Shown: positions 51,391 to 60,870 of the stretch, one piece after another
How the letters are laid out: the number at the start of each line of letters is the position of its first letter
Numbering within the stretch: position 1 is the stretch's first letter
Source: Pontibacter qinzhouensis
GTDB lineage: Bacteria > Bacteroidota > Bacteroidia > Cytophagales > Hymenobacteraceae
Direction: 5' to 3'
NCBI RefSeq assembly: GCF_008017455.1
Contig: NZ_VRTY01000008.1
Coordinates: 1-64,000, forward strand
DNA: 64,000 bases
Notes under the pieces: model-generated
What the model saw: the letters and a program-made list of their open reading frames with translations, nothing else
Databases searched by the model: none
What the model was told of the DNA's origin: nothing
Translations under genes and position numbers: made by a program

Positions 51391-51417
51391 TAGACTTATT
51401 TAGAATAAGTCCAAATA
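51391..51417. promoter_or_regulatory. Fur-like overlapping palindromes upstream of the TonB receptor
   Basis: GACTTATT-TAG-AATAAGTC (perfect 8-bp arms, 51393-51411) overlaps TATTTAG...CCAAATA (6 of 7 arm positions). Overlapping short AT-rich palindromes are how Fur-type boxes usually look. The site lies about 115 bp before the receptor ATG. Iron control is inferred from this and the neighbouring genes. Confidence 0.45.
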
Positions 51418-51576
51418 AAAATTAAAACCATGGAACATTCTTTCATGCGTAATTGTCTGCATTCTCTTTTCATATAGTGGCACAACTAACACCTGTTATA
51501 TAACAAAAAAGCGCTGACACAGCTATGTGAGCGCAAAAGGAGTTTGTTCAATAAGATTTCAGGAAGTAACTGGTGT

Positions 51577-51620
51577 GTCTCACCTCCTGTTTATAAAGGA
51601 TCATAAACAAGAGGTGAGAC
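51577..51620. repeat. long inverted repeat between receptor and DUF5723 gene
   Basis: GTCTCACCTC and TGTTTAT on the left (51577-51594) pair with ATAAACA and GAGGTGAGAC on the right (51603-51620), with one mismatched base and an 8-nt loop. No T-run follows. A weaker inverted repeat, GCGCTGACA/TGTGAGCGC, lies 70 bp to the left. Confidence 0.6.
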
Positions 51621-51645
51621 ATCTGGTAATCATCAAATAGTTTTT

Positions 51646-51703
51646 ACCCTTGGATGCTAAGGAGCCTCAAAACCTTTGGAAGGGGTATTCCATTAGAATA
51701 ATT
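51646..51703 (-). repeat. 58-bp dispersed element, copy 17
   Basis: The plus strand reads ACCCTTG, then CCTTTGGAAGGGG, then CCATTAGAATAATT. It lies 36 bp from the DUF5723 stop, but its CAAGGGT end faces away from it, an exception to the orientation rule. Confidence 0.83.
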
Positions 51704-51738
51704 GGGAATTCTAAATCTGCTATAGGGCTTAACCAAGC

Positions 51739-53133
51739 TTACCTTACGGCTTTGCCGATCTTAAACCGCAGAAAGCCCATGGCAAACGAAGCGCCCGGAT
51801 TATTTTCGGAGAAGGGGGCTACAATATCGCGAGTGGCAATACCGAACTCATAAACCGGTGTAACTACAGAGAAACCCAGCGGCAGGTTAAATTTTTCGCC
51901 GGCACCTGTAGAGAGGCCCGAACTTAAGCGGATAAACCGAACCGGCATAAAATCTACGCCCAGCCCTACAAAGCTCGATGCCAAATTACCTGGCGCTTTG
52001 TTTAAGGGTGCCACAAAATCCAGCCCGACTTCTACTCTTTTTCCTAACTGCATACCAACACCTGCGCGCAGGCGAGTGGGCAGGCTGGTTTGTATCTGAT
52101 CTACAGGAGTAAATGTAAAAGCGCTGTCGACTACGTTCTGGGCAATGTCTATAAACTCATCCCAGTAATCGTCGTTGTTTCTGTCTCCTCTTGGTGGTAG
52201 CCTGAAACCATTGTCCTGGCCTTGGAGCAGGTTTTCGTTCCAGGTTATTTTTCCGATATCGGTCACAGAGAGAGCGGCCTTCACCATTTTATTTATTTCA
52301 GCTGAAATGCCCAGGTCGAAACCATGCCCATGCCCTACCGGGCGCAACAAGCCTCCTGTTCCTTTATAATTAAAACCAGGGCTGTTGATGTACTCGCTGT
52401 AATCGATATCCAGTACAGGAGCAGCGGCGTTATAGGCTTTTACGTTACCATCAAGGGCGCTGAACTCATAAATGGCCATGCCTTGCAGGTACTTATAGCC
52501 AACACCGGCATACAAATCGAGCAGGGGCAACTCCAGCAGTTTGCGCCCATAGGCCAGGTTCCACTCGTTCAGCCACGATGCTTTTATGGCAGTACCATCA
52601 AACACATCAGACACATACACTATATCGCCTGAATTTACTTCGTCGTAAATAGGGGCATCGTCGCCCAGAAAAGCCAACTCTGCAAAGTTTTTATTGAAGG
52701 CCACATTGCCCAGCATACGCTGCCGGTTACTGAAAGCAAAGCTACCCAAATGGCCCAGGTTAGCTGAAATGGCAAATGTGTTCAGATCGGCACCAATGTT
52801 CAGCACGTTGTTGCTTGCAAAAGCTCTGGCAAACTGCTGCCGGTCGGCCATAGAAATACTCTGCGCATCCGAGATGTTCAGGAATTGTCGTAAGGTTTGC
52901 CTGGTAAAGGTTTTTGAACTCACCGCGGCACCACCCTCAAACACCGTAAATGCCACCAAGTTGGAGCCTCTGGCAAGGTTAGATGGATTCACGCCAATGG
53001 CCTGGTAATCGGACACAAACGTGTTCATAACACCGCCACGGCCTGTCGCTGAAAAGCTGCTTAGCTCTACCTGTGCCAGCACCTGCACCTGGCTCAGGAG
53101 CAGAAATAAGAAAAACAGTATAATTCTATGCAT
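51739..53133 (-). CDS. DUF5723 family outer-membrane protein
   Basis: A 464-residue protein with a signal peptide (MHRIILFFLFLLLSQVQVLAQ). It has the DUF5723 opening, including YQAIGVNPSNLA near residue 45, and repeated amphipathic strands as in PorV-like/FadL-like barrels. The family is Bacteroidota-specific with unknown role. I start at 53133 where the signal peptide begins; the 16 codons upstream in frame are not signal-like. A 171-bp spacer with no evident features separates it from the DUF4249 gene. Confidence 0.85.
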   Translation of the reverse strand: MHRIILFFLFLLLSQVQVLAQVELSSFSATGRGGVMNTFVSDYQAIGVNPSNLARGSNLVAFTVFEGGAAVSSKTFTRQTLRQFLNISDAQSISMADRQQFARAFASNNVLNIGADLNTFAISANLGHLGSFAFSNRQRMLGNVAFNKNFAELAFLGDDAPIYDEVNSGDIVYVSDVFDGTAIKASWLNEWNLAYGRKLLELPLLDLYAGVGYKYLQGMAIYEFSALDGNVKAYNAAAPVLDIDYSEYINSPGFNYKGTGGLLRPVGHGHGFDLGISAEINKMVKAALSVTDIGKITWNENLLQGQDNGFRLPPRGDRNNDDYWDEFIDIAQNVVDSAFTFTPVDQIQTSLPTRLRAGVGMQLGKRVEVGLDFVAPLNKAPGNLASSFVGLGVDFMPVRFIRLSSGLSTGAGEKFNLPLGFSVVTPVYEFGIATRDIVAPFSENNPGASFAMGFLRFKIGKAVR

Positions 53134-53304
53134 AGTTGTTCGTAAAGGTTCTTTAGAAATGTAATGCAGGAAGCCGAACACAGCTGCTTCTACAGCATCA
53201 ACCTCAAAGATAGAAGTTGGCTGCCTTTGTTGTACGACTTTTTATATCGGCAAAAGGCTATATCCGATTATATTTTTGTAAAACCTGCCTTACTCCATCA
53301 GAAC

Positions 53305-54114
53305 TTACTCTACCACTACATTTCTTCGCTGCACCGTGTGCGCACTAAAATATCCTAAAGCACCACCCGTAATGTTAGTTACCGGGTTACCCGGAGCAGC
53401 CGCATTCTGGCCAATGGTCTGGTTCAGGCTATAGAAGTAGTCGTAAACAGGGCGCTCTATCGATTGCATTTCTACCAGAATGTTATCGCCCGGTTTAATG
53501 TCATCTTCGTCGTCGCCAAAGCGGGGCAAAGATCGCCGTACGGTTCTGCCATTGTTATACTGGTCGCGGCTTATAAAAATGTTGTTTACCTTCTGGTTGT
53601 TGATGTACAGCTCGTAGCGGTAAAAATTATCTTCTTCGGCCGGATCGTTAAAGAGGGCATAAGGCACCAGGCGCCCATCGCCGAAAGTAGTTACTTCTTC
53701 TACATACAAGCTATCGAAAGGAACAGGTGTGGGCATAGTAGAAACAGCGCTAAACGTTTCGTCGCCGATAGTGACCACCATATGGTAAGATCTGCCCGGC
53801 ACGCCAGCCAGGCTGCTAACTGTGTAAATGCCCGGGCTTTGCTGCGTTAGTGTTTCGGTTGTGCCAGCGTTATCAGAAATAGTAACAACAGCATTACTGA
53901 TGCCTTCGAACACATTATTATCAGAAAAGTTTTTGGTACGGGTAATGGTTACCTGGCCCGGGTTTTCGCCGTTGGTCAGGTAGCCTTCTATAACATAGCG
54001 CGGCGAGGTTGTGTTTAAGTCGATATCTACTACGCGTTCGCAGGCGGTCAGAAATTGGGTTAAGAGTGCGGCAGCAAGCAGAAGGAGCAGGTAGCGCATT
54101 TGATATAGTTTCAT
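53305..54114 (-). CDS. DUF4249 family lipoprotein
   Basis: A 269-residue lipoprotein (hydrophobic signal ending LLTQFLTAC, cysteine near residue 25). It has the DUF4249 start VVDIDLNTTSPRYVIEGYL followed by Ig-like beta segments. Proteins of this family are encoded next to one class of TonB receptors and are thought to be their surface partners, analogous to SusD. The gene begins 14 bp after the receptor stop, so the two form an operon. Confidence 0.9.
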   Translation of the reverse strand: MKLYQMRYLLLLLAAALLTQFLTACERVVDIDLNTTSPRYVIEGYLTNGENPGQVTITRTKNFSDNNVFEGISNAVVTISDNAGTTETLTQQSPGIYTVSSLAGVPGRSYHMVVTIGDETFSAVSTMPTPVPFDSLYVEEVTTFGDGRLVPYALFNDPAEEDNFYRYELYINNQKVNNIFISRDQYNNGRTVRRSLPRFGDDEDDIKPGDNILVEMQSIERPVYDYFYSLNQTIGQNAAAPGNPVTNITGGALGYFSAHTVQRRNVVVE

Positions 54115-54128
54115 CTGGAGCGACTGGT

Positions 54129-56486
54129 TTAGAATCTGAAATTATAGGAGATGGAAGGCACCATTTTAAAGAGAGCAATCTGGTAAGCTTCCGTTCTGGA
54201 GGGGTCTACTTCGTTTTCTCTGAAGTTGATCAGGAAAGCGTTTTCGCGGCCATACACGTTGTAAATGCTGAAGACCAGCTCCGAAGAGTATTTTTCAGTG
54301 TCTTTCAGGGTTTTGGTGGCACCTATATCCATGCGGTGGTAATCGGGCATGCGGTAGCCGTTACGCTCGGTGTAGTAAAACACTACCTGGTCGTCTACGC
54401 GGTACTTCCCACTCGGAAAGGTAACAGCGTTGCCAGTGTTGTACACCCAGTTACCCGAAAGCGTCCATTTTTCTGAAAGCTGGTAAATACCTACAATAGA
54501 AATATCGTGGGTTCGGTCTTGCCTGGCAGCATACCAGTTGTTGTTGTTGATGCCCTCTATTAATCGTTCGGAGCGCGAGAGTGTGTAGCCGATCCAGCCA
54601 TTAAACCGGCCGTATTTCTTTTTCAGGAAAAACTCTACGCCATACGCGCGGCCCTTGCCGAAGAGCAGCTCCGTCTCCACTATATCGCTGTTGGTAATGT
54701 TAGCACCGTCCTTATAGTCGATCTGGTTTTGCATGTGCTTGTAGTAACCTTCCACACCAAACTCATACAGGTTATCGGAGAAGTTACGGAAGTAACCCAA
54801 CGATACCTGGTCGGCAAGCCCCGGCTTTATGTTGTTGGAGCTTGGCACCCACCTGTCGGTGGGGTTGGTGGTGGTGGAGTTTGAGAGCAGGTGCAGGTAC
54901 TGGCTGGTGCGGGCATAAGAGGCCTTCAGCGACGATGTTTCGTTAAGCTGGTACGCTCCTGACAGGCGCGGCTCCAGGTTAAAATAAGTCTTCACAATTT
55001 CGCCGGAGCCATAACTGGTAAATCCTGTTACCTCACGATTTTGGTTAAGGGTATAAAAATCGCCTTTGCCAAAAATGCTGAACGAGGTAACCCGCAACCC
55101 ATAAATAAGGCTGAGTCGCTCGTTGGCTGTCCAGGTGTTGGTGATATAGGCAGCATTCTCAAGCGAATATCTTTCCTGAAGGGCACTTGGGTTTATATTC
55201 GACTCGCCGGTTACTGATATCTCGCCGGGCACAACCTTGTGGTAAATAGCGTTTATCCCGAATTTGATCGCATTTTGCGGATTAGGGAAAAAATCGAATT
55301 CCTGCTTCAGGTTCAGGTCCTGAATGCGCGAGGTAATTTCGAAGTTATTATTATTTGTGTTGATGCCGATTTTGTAACTGTAATCGCTGAAGATAAAGGA
55401 GGTGTTGGAGAAAAGGCGGTCGCTGATCAGGTGGCTCCAGCGCACAGTGCCGGTGGCATTTCCCCAGTCAATGCCAAACTGATCTCTGAAACCCAGCTTA
55501 TCGCGGCCAAAGTAACCCGACACAAAAAGCCTGTCTTTTTCCGATAAGGTATAGCTGAGTTTGGCATTGAGGTCGTAAAAGTAAAGGGAGCTGTTCCTGA
55601 AGTTATCGTCGCCGCTCAGTTTCAGAAAGGTGTCGGCATAAGTTCTGCGTCCGCTTATCAGAAACGACGATTTATCTTTTTGAATAGGACCTTCTACATT
55701 AAGCCTGGCCGAGATAAGCCCGATGCCACCACTCACTTTATAATCCTGGTTGTTGCCATCGTTCATCTTAATATCCAGCACCGACGACAGCCTGCCACCG
55801 TACTCCGCAGGCATACCGCCTTTGTACACGGTCACATCTTTTATGGCATCGGAGTTAAAAGTGGAGAAAAAACCGAGTAAATGAGAGGCATTATAAACAG
55901 GCGCATCGTCGAGCAGAATCAGGTTCTGGTCGGCCCCTCCTCCTCTTACATAAAATCCGGCATTGCCCTCGCCCGCCGATTTAATGCCCGGCAGCAGTTG
56001 CACCGTTTTCAGCACATCGCGTTCGCCCATGAGCACGGGCAGCAGGTTAATTTCCTGCATATCGAGCTTCTCCACCCCCGCCTGCGGGCTTCTTACGTTC
56101 TGGTCGGCACGCGTAGATGTTACCACTACCTCGCTTAGCTGCCTGCTCTGCGACTCCAGCCCAATAGTTAACCGCAAACTTTTGTCGAGGTTTACCTGCT
56201 GCTGCTGTTGCTGAAACCCTACATAATCGATCAGGAGCGTATAGGAAGCAGCCGGAAGTGTGATTGAGAAATTACCGAACTCATTGGTAGCGGCCCCTGT
56301 TCCGGGCAGTTCTGCCACCCGCACGGTTGCCCCGATCAGGGTCTCGCCACTGGCTTTATTTTTTATGGTGCCGCTGATGGTATATTTGGTTGCCTGAGCG
56401 ACAGCATGCTGTGATAACTGCACCAGGCAAAAGAGCAAAGGTGCAAACAAACGAATTGCATTGGTACAAGTAGAGGTAAAGAGCAT
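54129..56486 (-). CDS. TonB-dependent receptor (DUF4249-linked class)
   Basis: A 785-residue outer-membrane receptor. It has a signal peptide (about 1-31), a carboxypeptidase-regulatory-like domain (about 35-115: YTISGTIKNKASGETLIGATV), a plug (about 120-230: ERDVLKTVQLLPGIKSAGEG, GFYVRGGGADQNLILLDDAPV) and a 22-strand type barrel ending SISYNFRF. Transported ligand unknown. The frame is intact, unlike the receptor at 48898-51276. No Fur-like box was noticed upstream. Confidence 0.94.
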   Translation of the reverse strand: MLFTSTCTNAIRLFAPLLFCLVQLSQHAVAQATKYTISGTIKNKASGETLIGATVRVAELPGTGAATNEFGNFSITLPAASYTLLIDYVGFQQQQQQVNLDKSLRLTIGLESQSRQLSEVVVTSTRADQNVRSPQAGVEKLDMQEINLLPVLMGERDVLKTVQLLPGIKSAGEGNAGFYVRGGGADQNLILLDDAPVYNASHLLGFFSTFNSDAIKDVTVYKGGMPAEYGGRLSSVLDIKMNDGNNQDYKVSGGIGLISARLNVEGPIQKDKSSFLISGRRTYADTFLKLSGDDNFRNSSLYFYDLNAKLSYTLSEKDRLFVSGYFGRDKLGFRDQFGIDWGNATGTVRWSHLISDRLFSNTSFIFSDYSYKIGINTNNNNFEITSRIQDLNLKQEFDFFPNPQNAIKFGINAIYHKVVPGEISVTGESNINPSALQERYSLENAAYITNTWTANERLSLIYGLRVTSFSIFGKGDFYTLNQNREVTGFTSYGSGEIVKTYFNLEPRLSGAYQLNETSSLKASYARTSQYLHLLSNSTTTNPTDRWVPSSNNIKPGLADQVSLGYFRNFSDNLYEFGVEGYYKHMQNQIDYKDGANITNSDIVETELLFGKGRAYGVEFFLKKKYGRFNGWIGYTLSRSERLIEGINNNNWYAARQDRTHDISIVGIYQLSEKWTLSGNWVYNTGNAVTFPSGKYRVDDQVVFYYTERNGYRMPDYHRMDIGATKTLKDTEKYSSELVFSIYNVYGRENAFLINFRENEVDPSRTEAYQIALFKMVPSISYNFRF

Positions 56487-57046
56487 TCTTTTAATTGGTT
56501 TTAATAGTTCAGATCTAAATGAACTACTGTATTTAGAACTTCAACGTGTGTTCTGTAGAACTGCGTATATATAGGTTATAAAAAATATTTAACAGGCAGC
56601 AGATCGTTATGTTTTCGGGGGCAGTCACTTTTTTTAGAATGGTATGCTATAGGTACTGTTTCCCCGCCAGAGCCTCTCAGTTACCAGTTTTCGCGTATCT
56701 TGCCAAAGGCAGTAGACCACCAGCATCAGAACTTCAAAATTAAAGATTATGCCCGGAAGTCCTGAAGGTTTACCGTAACGAGTAGGTTAAATTTATTGAG
56801 GCATAGCTGCAGCGGCGTGTTTCCGGACTTTTTAGTTGCCTGCTGCACAACATTAAAAACGTGAGCACCAGCAGCATGGGAGCTTAGTGGGAGGGGCGCA
56901 TCAATTATTCAAATAAAAATACCCTTCCAAAGGCATTTTGTCGCTTTTGGTGTCAAGGGTATGTTCAGGAAGGTCCTGAATTTACCGTGCGCTTAATCCG
57001 GATATGTTCCTTAATTTTGTATCAGAACCTATCATTACTACCCATA
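56487..57046. other. divergent spacer between TonB receptor and small gene
   Basis: This 560-bp spacer holds one dispersed element (56903-56960). The rest contains no recognised gene, RNA or strong hairpin that I could support. A longer in-frame extension of the 57047 gene back to 56987 does not look coding. Confidence 0.6.
56903..56960 (+). repeat. 58-bp dispersed element, copy 18
   Basis: AATTATTCAAATAAAAAT, core ACCCTTCCAAAGGC, end CAAGGGT. It lies between divergent genes. Confidence 0.85.
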
Positions 57047-57490
57047 ATGACACGAGATAAACAGGCTATACAACAGCTTTACGATAAAGTGCTGCCGGTG
57101 CTGGCAGAGCAGCTACACAGAAACCTGGAGGCTATTATCCCGATGTTTCACGATTTCCACCTGGAGCGCGTATTGGATACCTGGACGAAAGGAACTGCTG
57201 CCGACACAACAGAAGAAATCAGCCTCGAAAAAGGCAATGTGCAGCAGCTTGGGCTGCGGCTGCGGCTGGAGGGCTTTCAGCGGGCAGGCGTGCCGGCTTT
57301 CGACCTGGCCAAAGACCTGCTCTTTAAGCTGCACATCGATTTTTACGAGGTTGGCCCCGACAAAACCAAAACATGGCTCGAAAAGCAGTACCCGCAAGTC
57401 TGGACTAAAAACGAATACGAGACTATTGCCACCCGCTGGACCGACGAACTGATAGAGACCCTGACGGAGAAGCTGCAAAGCCTGGGCTAA
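57047..57490 (+). CDS. hypothetical cytosolic helical protein
   Basis: A 147-residue protein with no signal peptide or membrane segment, predicted largely helical and rich in charged residues (KQAIQQLYDKVLPVLAEQL at the start, RWTDELIETLTEKLQS at the end). No family was recognised. I start at ATG 57047 because the 20 codons upstream in frame are not conserved-looking. It converges with the GHL10 gene with only 12 bp between stops. Confidence 0.65.
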   Translation: MTRDKQAIQQLYDKVLPVLAEQLHRNLEAIIPMFHDFHLERVLDTWTKGTAADTTEEISLEKGNVQQLGLRLRLEGFQRAGVPAFDLAKDLLFKLHIDFYEVGPDKTKTWLEKQYPQVWTKNEYETIATRWTDELIETLTEKLQSLG

Positions 57491-57502
57491 GGCAAACCAG
57501 GC

Positions 57503-59383
57503 TTAGTTCAGCATTATCTTTTTAATAGATTGCTTGTTGTTGATGGTCAGCACCAGCAGGTTCTCGCCTGCTTCGAGCTTGCTTCTGTCGATGCTGAGGG
57601 TATAAACACCCGACTTGAATTTTCGCTTCATCACCTCGGTTTTCACGGTCCGGTCCAGCGACATGAGCATCACTTTTACCTCCGCCTTTTTCTTTAGCTT
57701 CACATCGAGGTAATACGGTGTGGAAACGGTAGCCACTTTGCTTTTTTGAGAATCGAAAACAGCATTTGGTGCCGCTACATTTTTTATCTGCTGAATGGCT
57801 CTGGCATGTAAAGGTTCGAGGAGTTCAGGAGCAGCATCAGGTTCTGGAGAAGGCGCTGGTAACTGTTGCGCAATAGCGCCTCCCCTACCTAATATTACAA
57901 AATTACTCAGTTCGCTTTCGATGTTGTTGGGGCCCAGTTCGGTAATGGCCCAATACGTGGTTTGCAATGGCACCTGCGAGGCCGGCACCGTAAACGACTC
58001 CGACACTGGTATGGCGCGCAAGGCACCGGCTGGTAGCTCGGCAACATTGGTTACAGGAGCAAAAGAACTGTAGAGCATGTAGCGTTTAAAGCTATGCTTG
58101 TTCCTGGCGGGCCGTTTCCAGCTAACATGGTAATCGCCGGTTTTCTCGTTTTTCACCATCGTAAAATCTGTGGGTGCGGCAGGTTTAGCACCGGGCTTCC
58201 AGGGCATGGCCGGAGGAGCTGCAGGTGCCATAAAGGTAGTTGCCTTTAGGGAGGTGTGGCTTTGCAAGGTGTTGCTGGTAAGGTTGGTTGCCCTGAAAAT
58301 AACAGAGCCCAGCGCATTGTGGTGCTGGTTGGCCCGCGAGATGGCAATCTGGTTTGGCAGTTCCAGTTCTGTTGCACCTTTGGCAAGTAAGCTGTGCCCT
58401 GCATACAAATGCCGCGAGGAACTGTAGGTTTTATCAGACCACCACTCCAACAGCTTCCGGTAATCCTGGTTGCCGCCAATAACCCAGTAAAGCTGTGGCG
58501 ACAGGTAATCTACATACTGCTTCTCGAGCCAGGCAAGCGGATCGGCGTAAATGTCGTTGTAGGCATCCATTCCTTTTATGCCTGCTGGTACGTTTGTTTT
58601 CCAGATACCGAATGGGCTTACACCAAACCGCGCTTCGGGCTTTGTCGCCTTCAGGGCCTGGTGCACCAGCCGCATGGTTTCGTTTACGTTATCGCGCCTC
58701 CAGTCTTTTATGTCTTTAAAGTTTTTGCCGTATTTTGCAAAAGTGGCTGCATCTTCGGAGGCAATACCTTTAAAGGAGCCTTCGGGGTACGGGTAAAAAT
58801 AATCGTCGAAGTGCACGCCATCTATAGTATAGTGCTGCGCCACTTCCCGCACCACCTGGGCCACATACTCCCGCACCTCCGGCAGACCGGGGTTCAGAAT
58901 CTTTTTACCGTTGGCAAAGCTTAGCAGCCACTCCGGCTTCGTTTTAGAGATGTGGTTATCGGCAAATACTGTTTTGGAATCGGTGCTGGAGTTAACGCGG
59001 TATGGGTTAAACCAGGCGTGCAGCTCCAGGCCTCTTTTATGCGCTTCTTCTATGGCAAAGGCTAATGGGTCGTATTCGGGCACAATGCCCTGCTTACCGG
59101 TCAGGTACCGTGACCAGGGCTCCCGGCTCGATTTGTAAAAAGCATCGCACTCGGTACGCACCTGAAACAACACCACGTTCAGGTTAGCGTCTTTAATTTT
59201 ATCGAAAAGCCGCTGCAGGGCCAGCTTTTGGTTAGCGGCAGAGTCGCCTTGTTTTGGCCAGTCGAGGTTTGCCACAGTAGCTACCCACACCCCTCTGAAC
59301 TCCCGGTTTGGCTGCTCCTGCGCCTTAACACGCACACACAGAAAAACACTTAGAAACAGGCAGAGGAGAAACTTAAAATTCAT
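57503..59383 (-). CDS. exported GHL10-family glycoside hydrolase-like protein
   Basis: A 626-residue protein with a signal peptide (MNFKFLLCLFLSVFLCVRVKA). The GHL10 (DUF187/YngK-like) TIM barrel follows at about 28-340: REFRGVWVATVANLDWP, QVRTECDAFYKS, ELHAWFNPYRVN, GVHFDDYFYPYPEGSF (likely catalytic acidic residues), GVSPFGIWK and YLSPQLYW. A fibronectin-III-like segment (about 395-490) and a short beta C-terminal domain come next. It probably cleaves cell-wall or extracellular glycans; substrate unknown. Confidence 0.92.
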   Translation of the reverse strand: MNFKFLLCLFLSVFLCVRVKAQEQPNREFRGVWVATVANLDWPKQGDSAANQKLALQRLFDKIKDANLNVVLFQVRTECDAFYKSSREPWSRYLTGKQGIVPEYDPLAFAIEEAHKRGLELHAWFNPYRVNSSTDSKTVFADNHISKTKPEWLLSFANGKKILNPGLPEVREYVAQVVREVAQHYTIDGVHFDDYFYPYPEGSFKGIASEDAATFAKYGKNFKDIKDWRRDNVNETMRLVHQALKATKPEARFGVSPFGIWKTNVPAGIKGMDAYNDIYADPLAWLEKQYVDYLSPQLYWVIGGNQDYRKLLEWWSDKTYSSSRHLYAGHSLLAKGATELELPNQIAISRANQHHNALGSVIFRATNLTSNTLQSHTSLKATTFMAPAAPPAMPWKPGAKPAAPTDFTMVKNEKTGDYHVSWKRPARNKHSFKRYMLYSSFAPVTNVAELPAGALRAIPVSESFTVPASQVPLQTTYWAITELGPNNIESELSNFVILGRGGAIAQQLPAPSPEPDAAPELLEPLHARAIQQIKNVAAPNAVFDSQKSKVATVSTPYYLDVKLKKKAEVKVMLMSLDRTVKTEVMKRKFKSGVYTLSIDRSKLEAGENLLVLTINNKQSIKKIMLN

Positions 59384-59871
59384 GAAAGCTGAAAAAGAGA
59401 GGTTTAAAACAAAAAAGCCGGATCAGCGAACTCAAAGACCTGAAATATAGTAATTTCTATATTATCAAGACCTGCTGTAGCCGTTCTGTTCATCAAAATT
59501 ACAGAGCCAAACTGTATCTGGCAACGGTTGTTCCGGATTTAATTCGTTCTGGCAAAAAGGCTGTTAAACCCCGCCTCCAACCCTTGACACTTTCAGGCCA
59601 CAAAACCTTTTGGAGGCCGGTTTCATTTGAATAATTTCTGGTTGCTGATTATTGGTTGCCAATTGGCTTAATTGTTAAATGGTTTAATGGTTAATTTGGA
59701 AATTTGTAAGATAGAGGCAAGAAATTTTGAGTGAATGAAAATCACTATTGAACAAAAACCAACTTTTAACTCATAACTTTTAACTCTTAACTAATAAAGG
59801 TCTACCATCTAAAAAAGATTAAATTTGTGAGCATTACGCTCCCAGATTCGTACTCTTAAACTAAACTTCTT
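59384..59871. other. divergent spacer between GHL10 gene and meaB
   Basis: This 488-bp spacer contains a dispersed element (59580-59636), then GGCTTAATTGTTAAATGG and TTTAATGGTTAATTT words (59661-59695), a TTTTGAGTGAATGA word (about 59727-59740) and AACTTTTAACTCATAACTTT-type repeats (about 59760-59795). No gene was seen. It shows that several spacer word families co-occur. Confidence 0.65.
59580..59636 (-). repeat. 57-bp dispersed element, copy 19
   Basis: The plus strand reads ACCCTTG, then CCTTTTGGAGGCC, then CATTTGAATAATT. It lies between divergent genes. Confidence 0.84.
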
Positions 59872-60852
59872 TTGGCAAAACGATTTAGTGCAGAAACCTA
59901 TGTAGCAGGCATTTTGGCCGGCGACCGTATGATGCTCAGTCGTGCCATTACGCTCGTAGAGAGCAGGTTAGCATCAGACCAGGAGCTGGCGCAGCAGGTT
60001 ATAAACCAGGTACTGCCACACACAGGTAACTCGTTCCGTATTGGTATTACCGGCGTACCCGGTGTTGGCAAAAGCACGTTTATAGAAGCCTTCGGGAATT
60101 ACCTGATTGAGCAGCAAGACAAAAAGCTGGCAGTACTGGCCATAGACCCCACCAGCCAGCGCACCGGCGGTAGCATACTCGGCGATAAAACCCGCATGGA
60201 GTCGCTGTCGCACCACCCGCATGCGTTTATCAGGCCTTCTCCGGCTGGCAAGTCGCTGGGGGGCGTTACCAAGAGCACCCGCGAAACCATTCTGCTCTGC
60301 GAGGCAGCCGGTTACGATGCCATTTTTGTGGAAACGGTGGGGGTGGGCCAATCGGAGACGGCAGTGCACGGCATGGTCGACTTTTTTCTGCTCCTGATGC
60401 TGGCCGGGGCTGGCGATGAACTGCAGGGAATAAAGCGCGGCATTATGGAGATGGCAGATGCCATTGCCATAACCAAAGCCGATAGCAACAACCAGCTTAA
60501 AGCAAAAGCTGCCAAAGCAGAATACCAGAATGCGCTGCACCTGTATCCGCTTCCGGCCTCTGGCTGGCTACCCCGTGTATCGGTGTGTTCTGCGCTAAAA
60601 GAAACAGGCCTGGAGCAGATCTGGCAAACCATGGCCGACTACCTGGAGCACACACAGCAGAACGGATTTTTTGAACAGAAGCGGCGCGAGCAGAACCTGC
60701 AGTGGCTTTTCGAAACCATCAGGCAATCGTTAGAAGAAAAGTTTTATGCGCAGCCAGGGGTGCAGCAGGCATTACCAGACATTATGCGCCAGGTAAAAGA
60801 GGGCGAGCAATCGGCTTTTGCAGCTGCCGCAGCACTGCTTCGGTTAAGCTAG
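59872..60852 (+). CDS. meaB: methylmalonyl-CoA mutase-associated GTPase MeaB
   Basis: A 326-residue G3E P-loop GTPase that loads and protects adenosylcobalamin on methylmalonyl-CoA mutase. Walker A GITGVPGVGKSTF lies near residues 58-70, LAIDPTSQRTGGSILGDKTRM near 95-115, VETVGVGQSE near 165, and the base-specificity segment ITKAD near 205. The start is a TTG at 59872: an in-frame stop lies 12 bp upstream and MAKRFSAETYVAGIL fits the family. It is 16 kb from mutAB but on the same strand. Confidence 0.95.
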   Translation: MAKRFSAETYVAGILAGDRMMLSRAITLVESRLASDQELAQQVINQVLPHTGNSFRIGITGVPGVGKSTFIEAFGNYLIEQQDKKLAVLAIDPTSQRTGGSILGDKTRMESLSHHPHAFIRPSPAGKSLGGVTKSTRETILLCEAAGYDAIFVETVGVGQSETAVHGMVDFFLLLMLAGAGDELQGIKRGIMEMADAIAITKADSNNQLKAKAAKAEYQNALHLYPLPASGWLPRVSVCSALKETGLEQIWQTMADYLEHTQQNGFFEQKRREQNLQWLFETIRQSLEEKFYAQPGVQQALPDIMRQVKEGEQSAFAAAAALLRLS

Positions 60853-60870
60853 CAGGCTTAGCCGGTTTAG

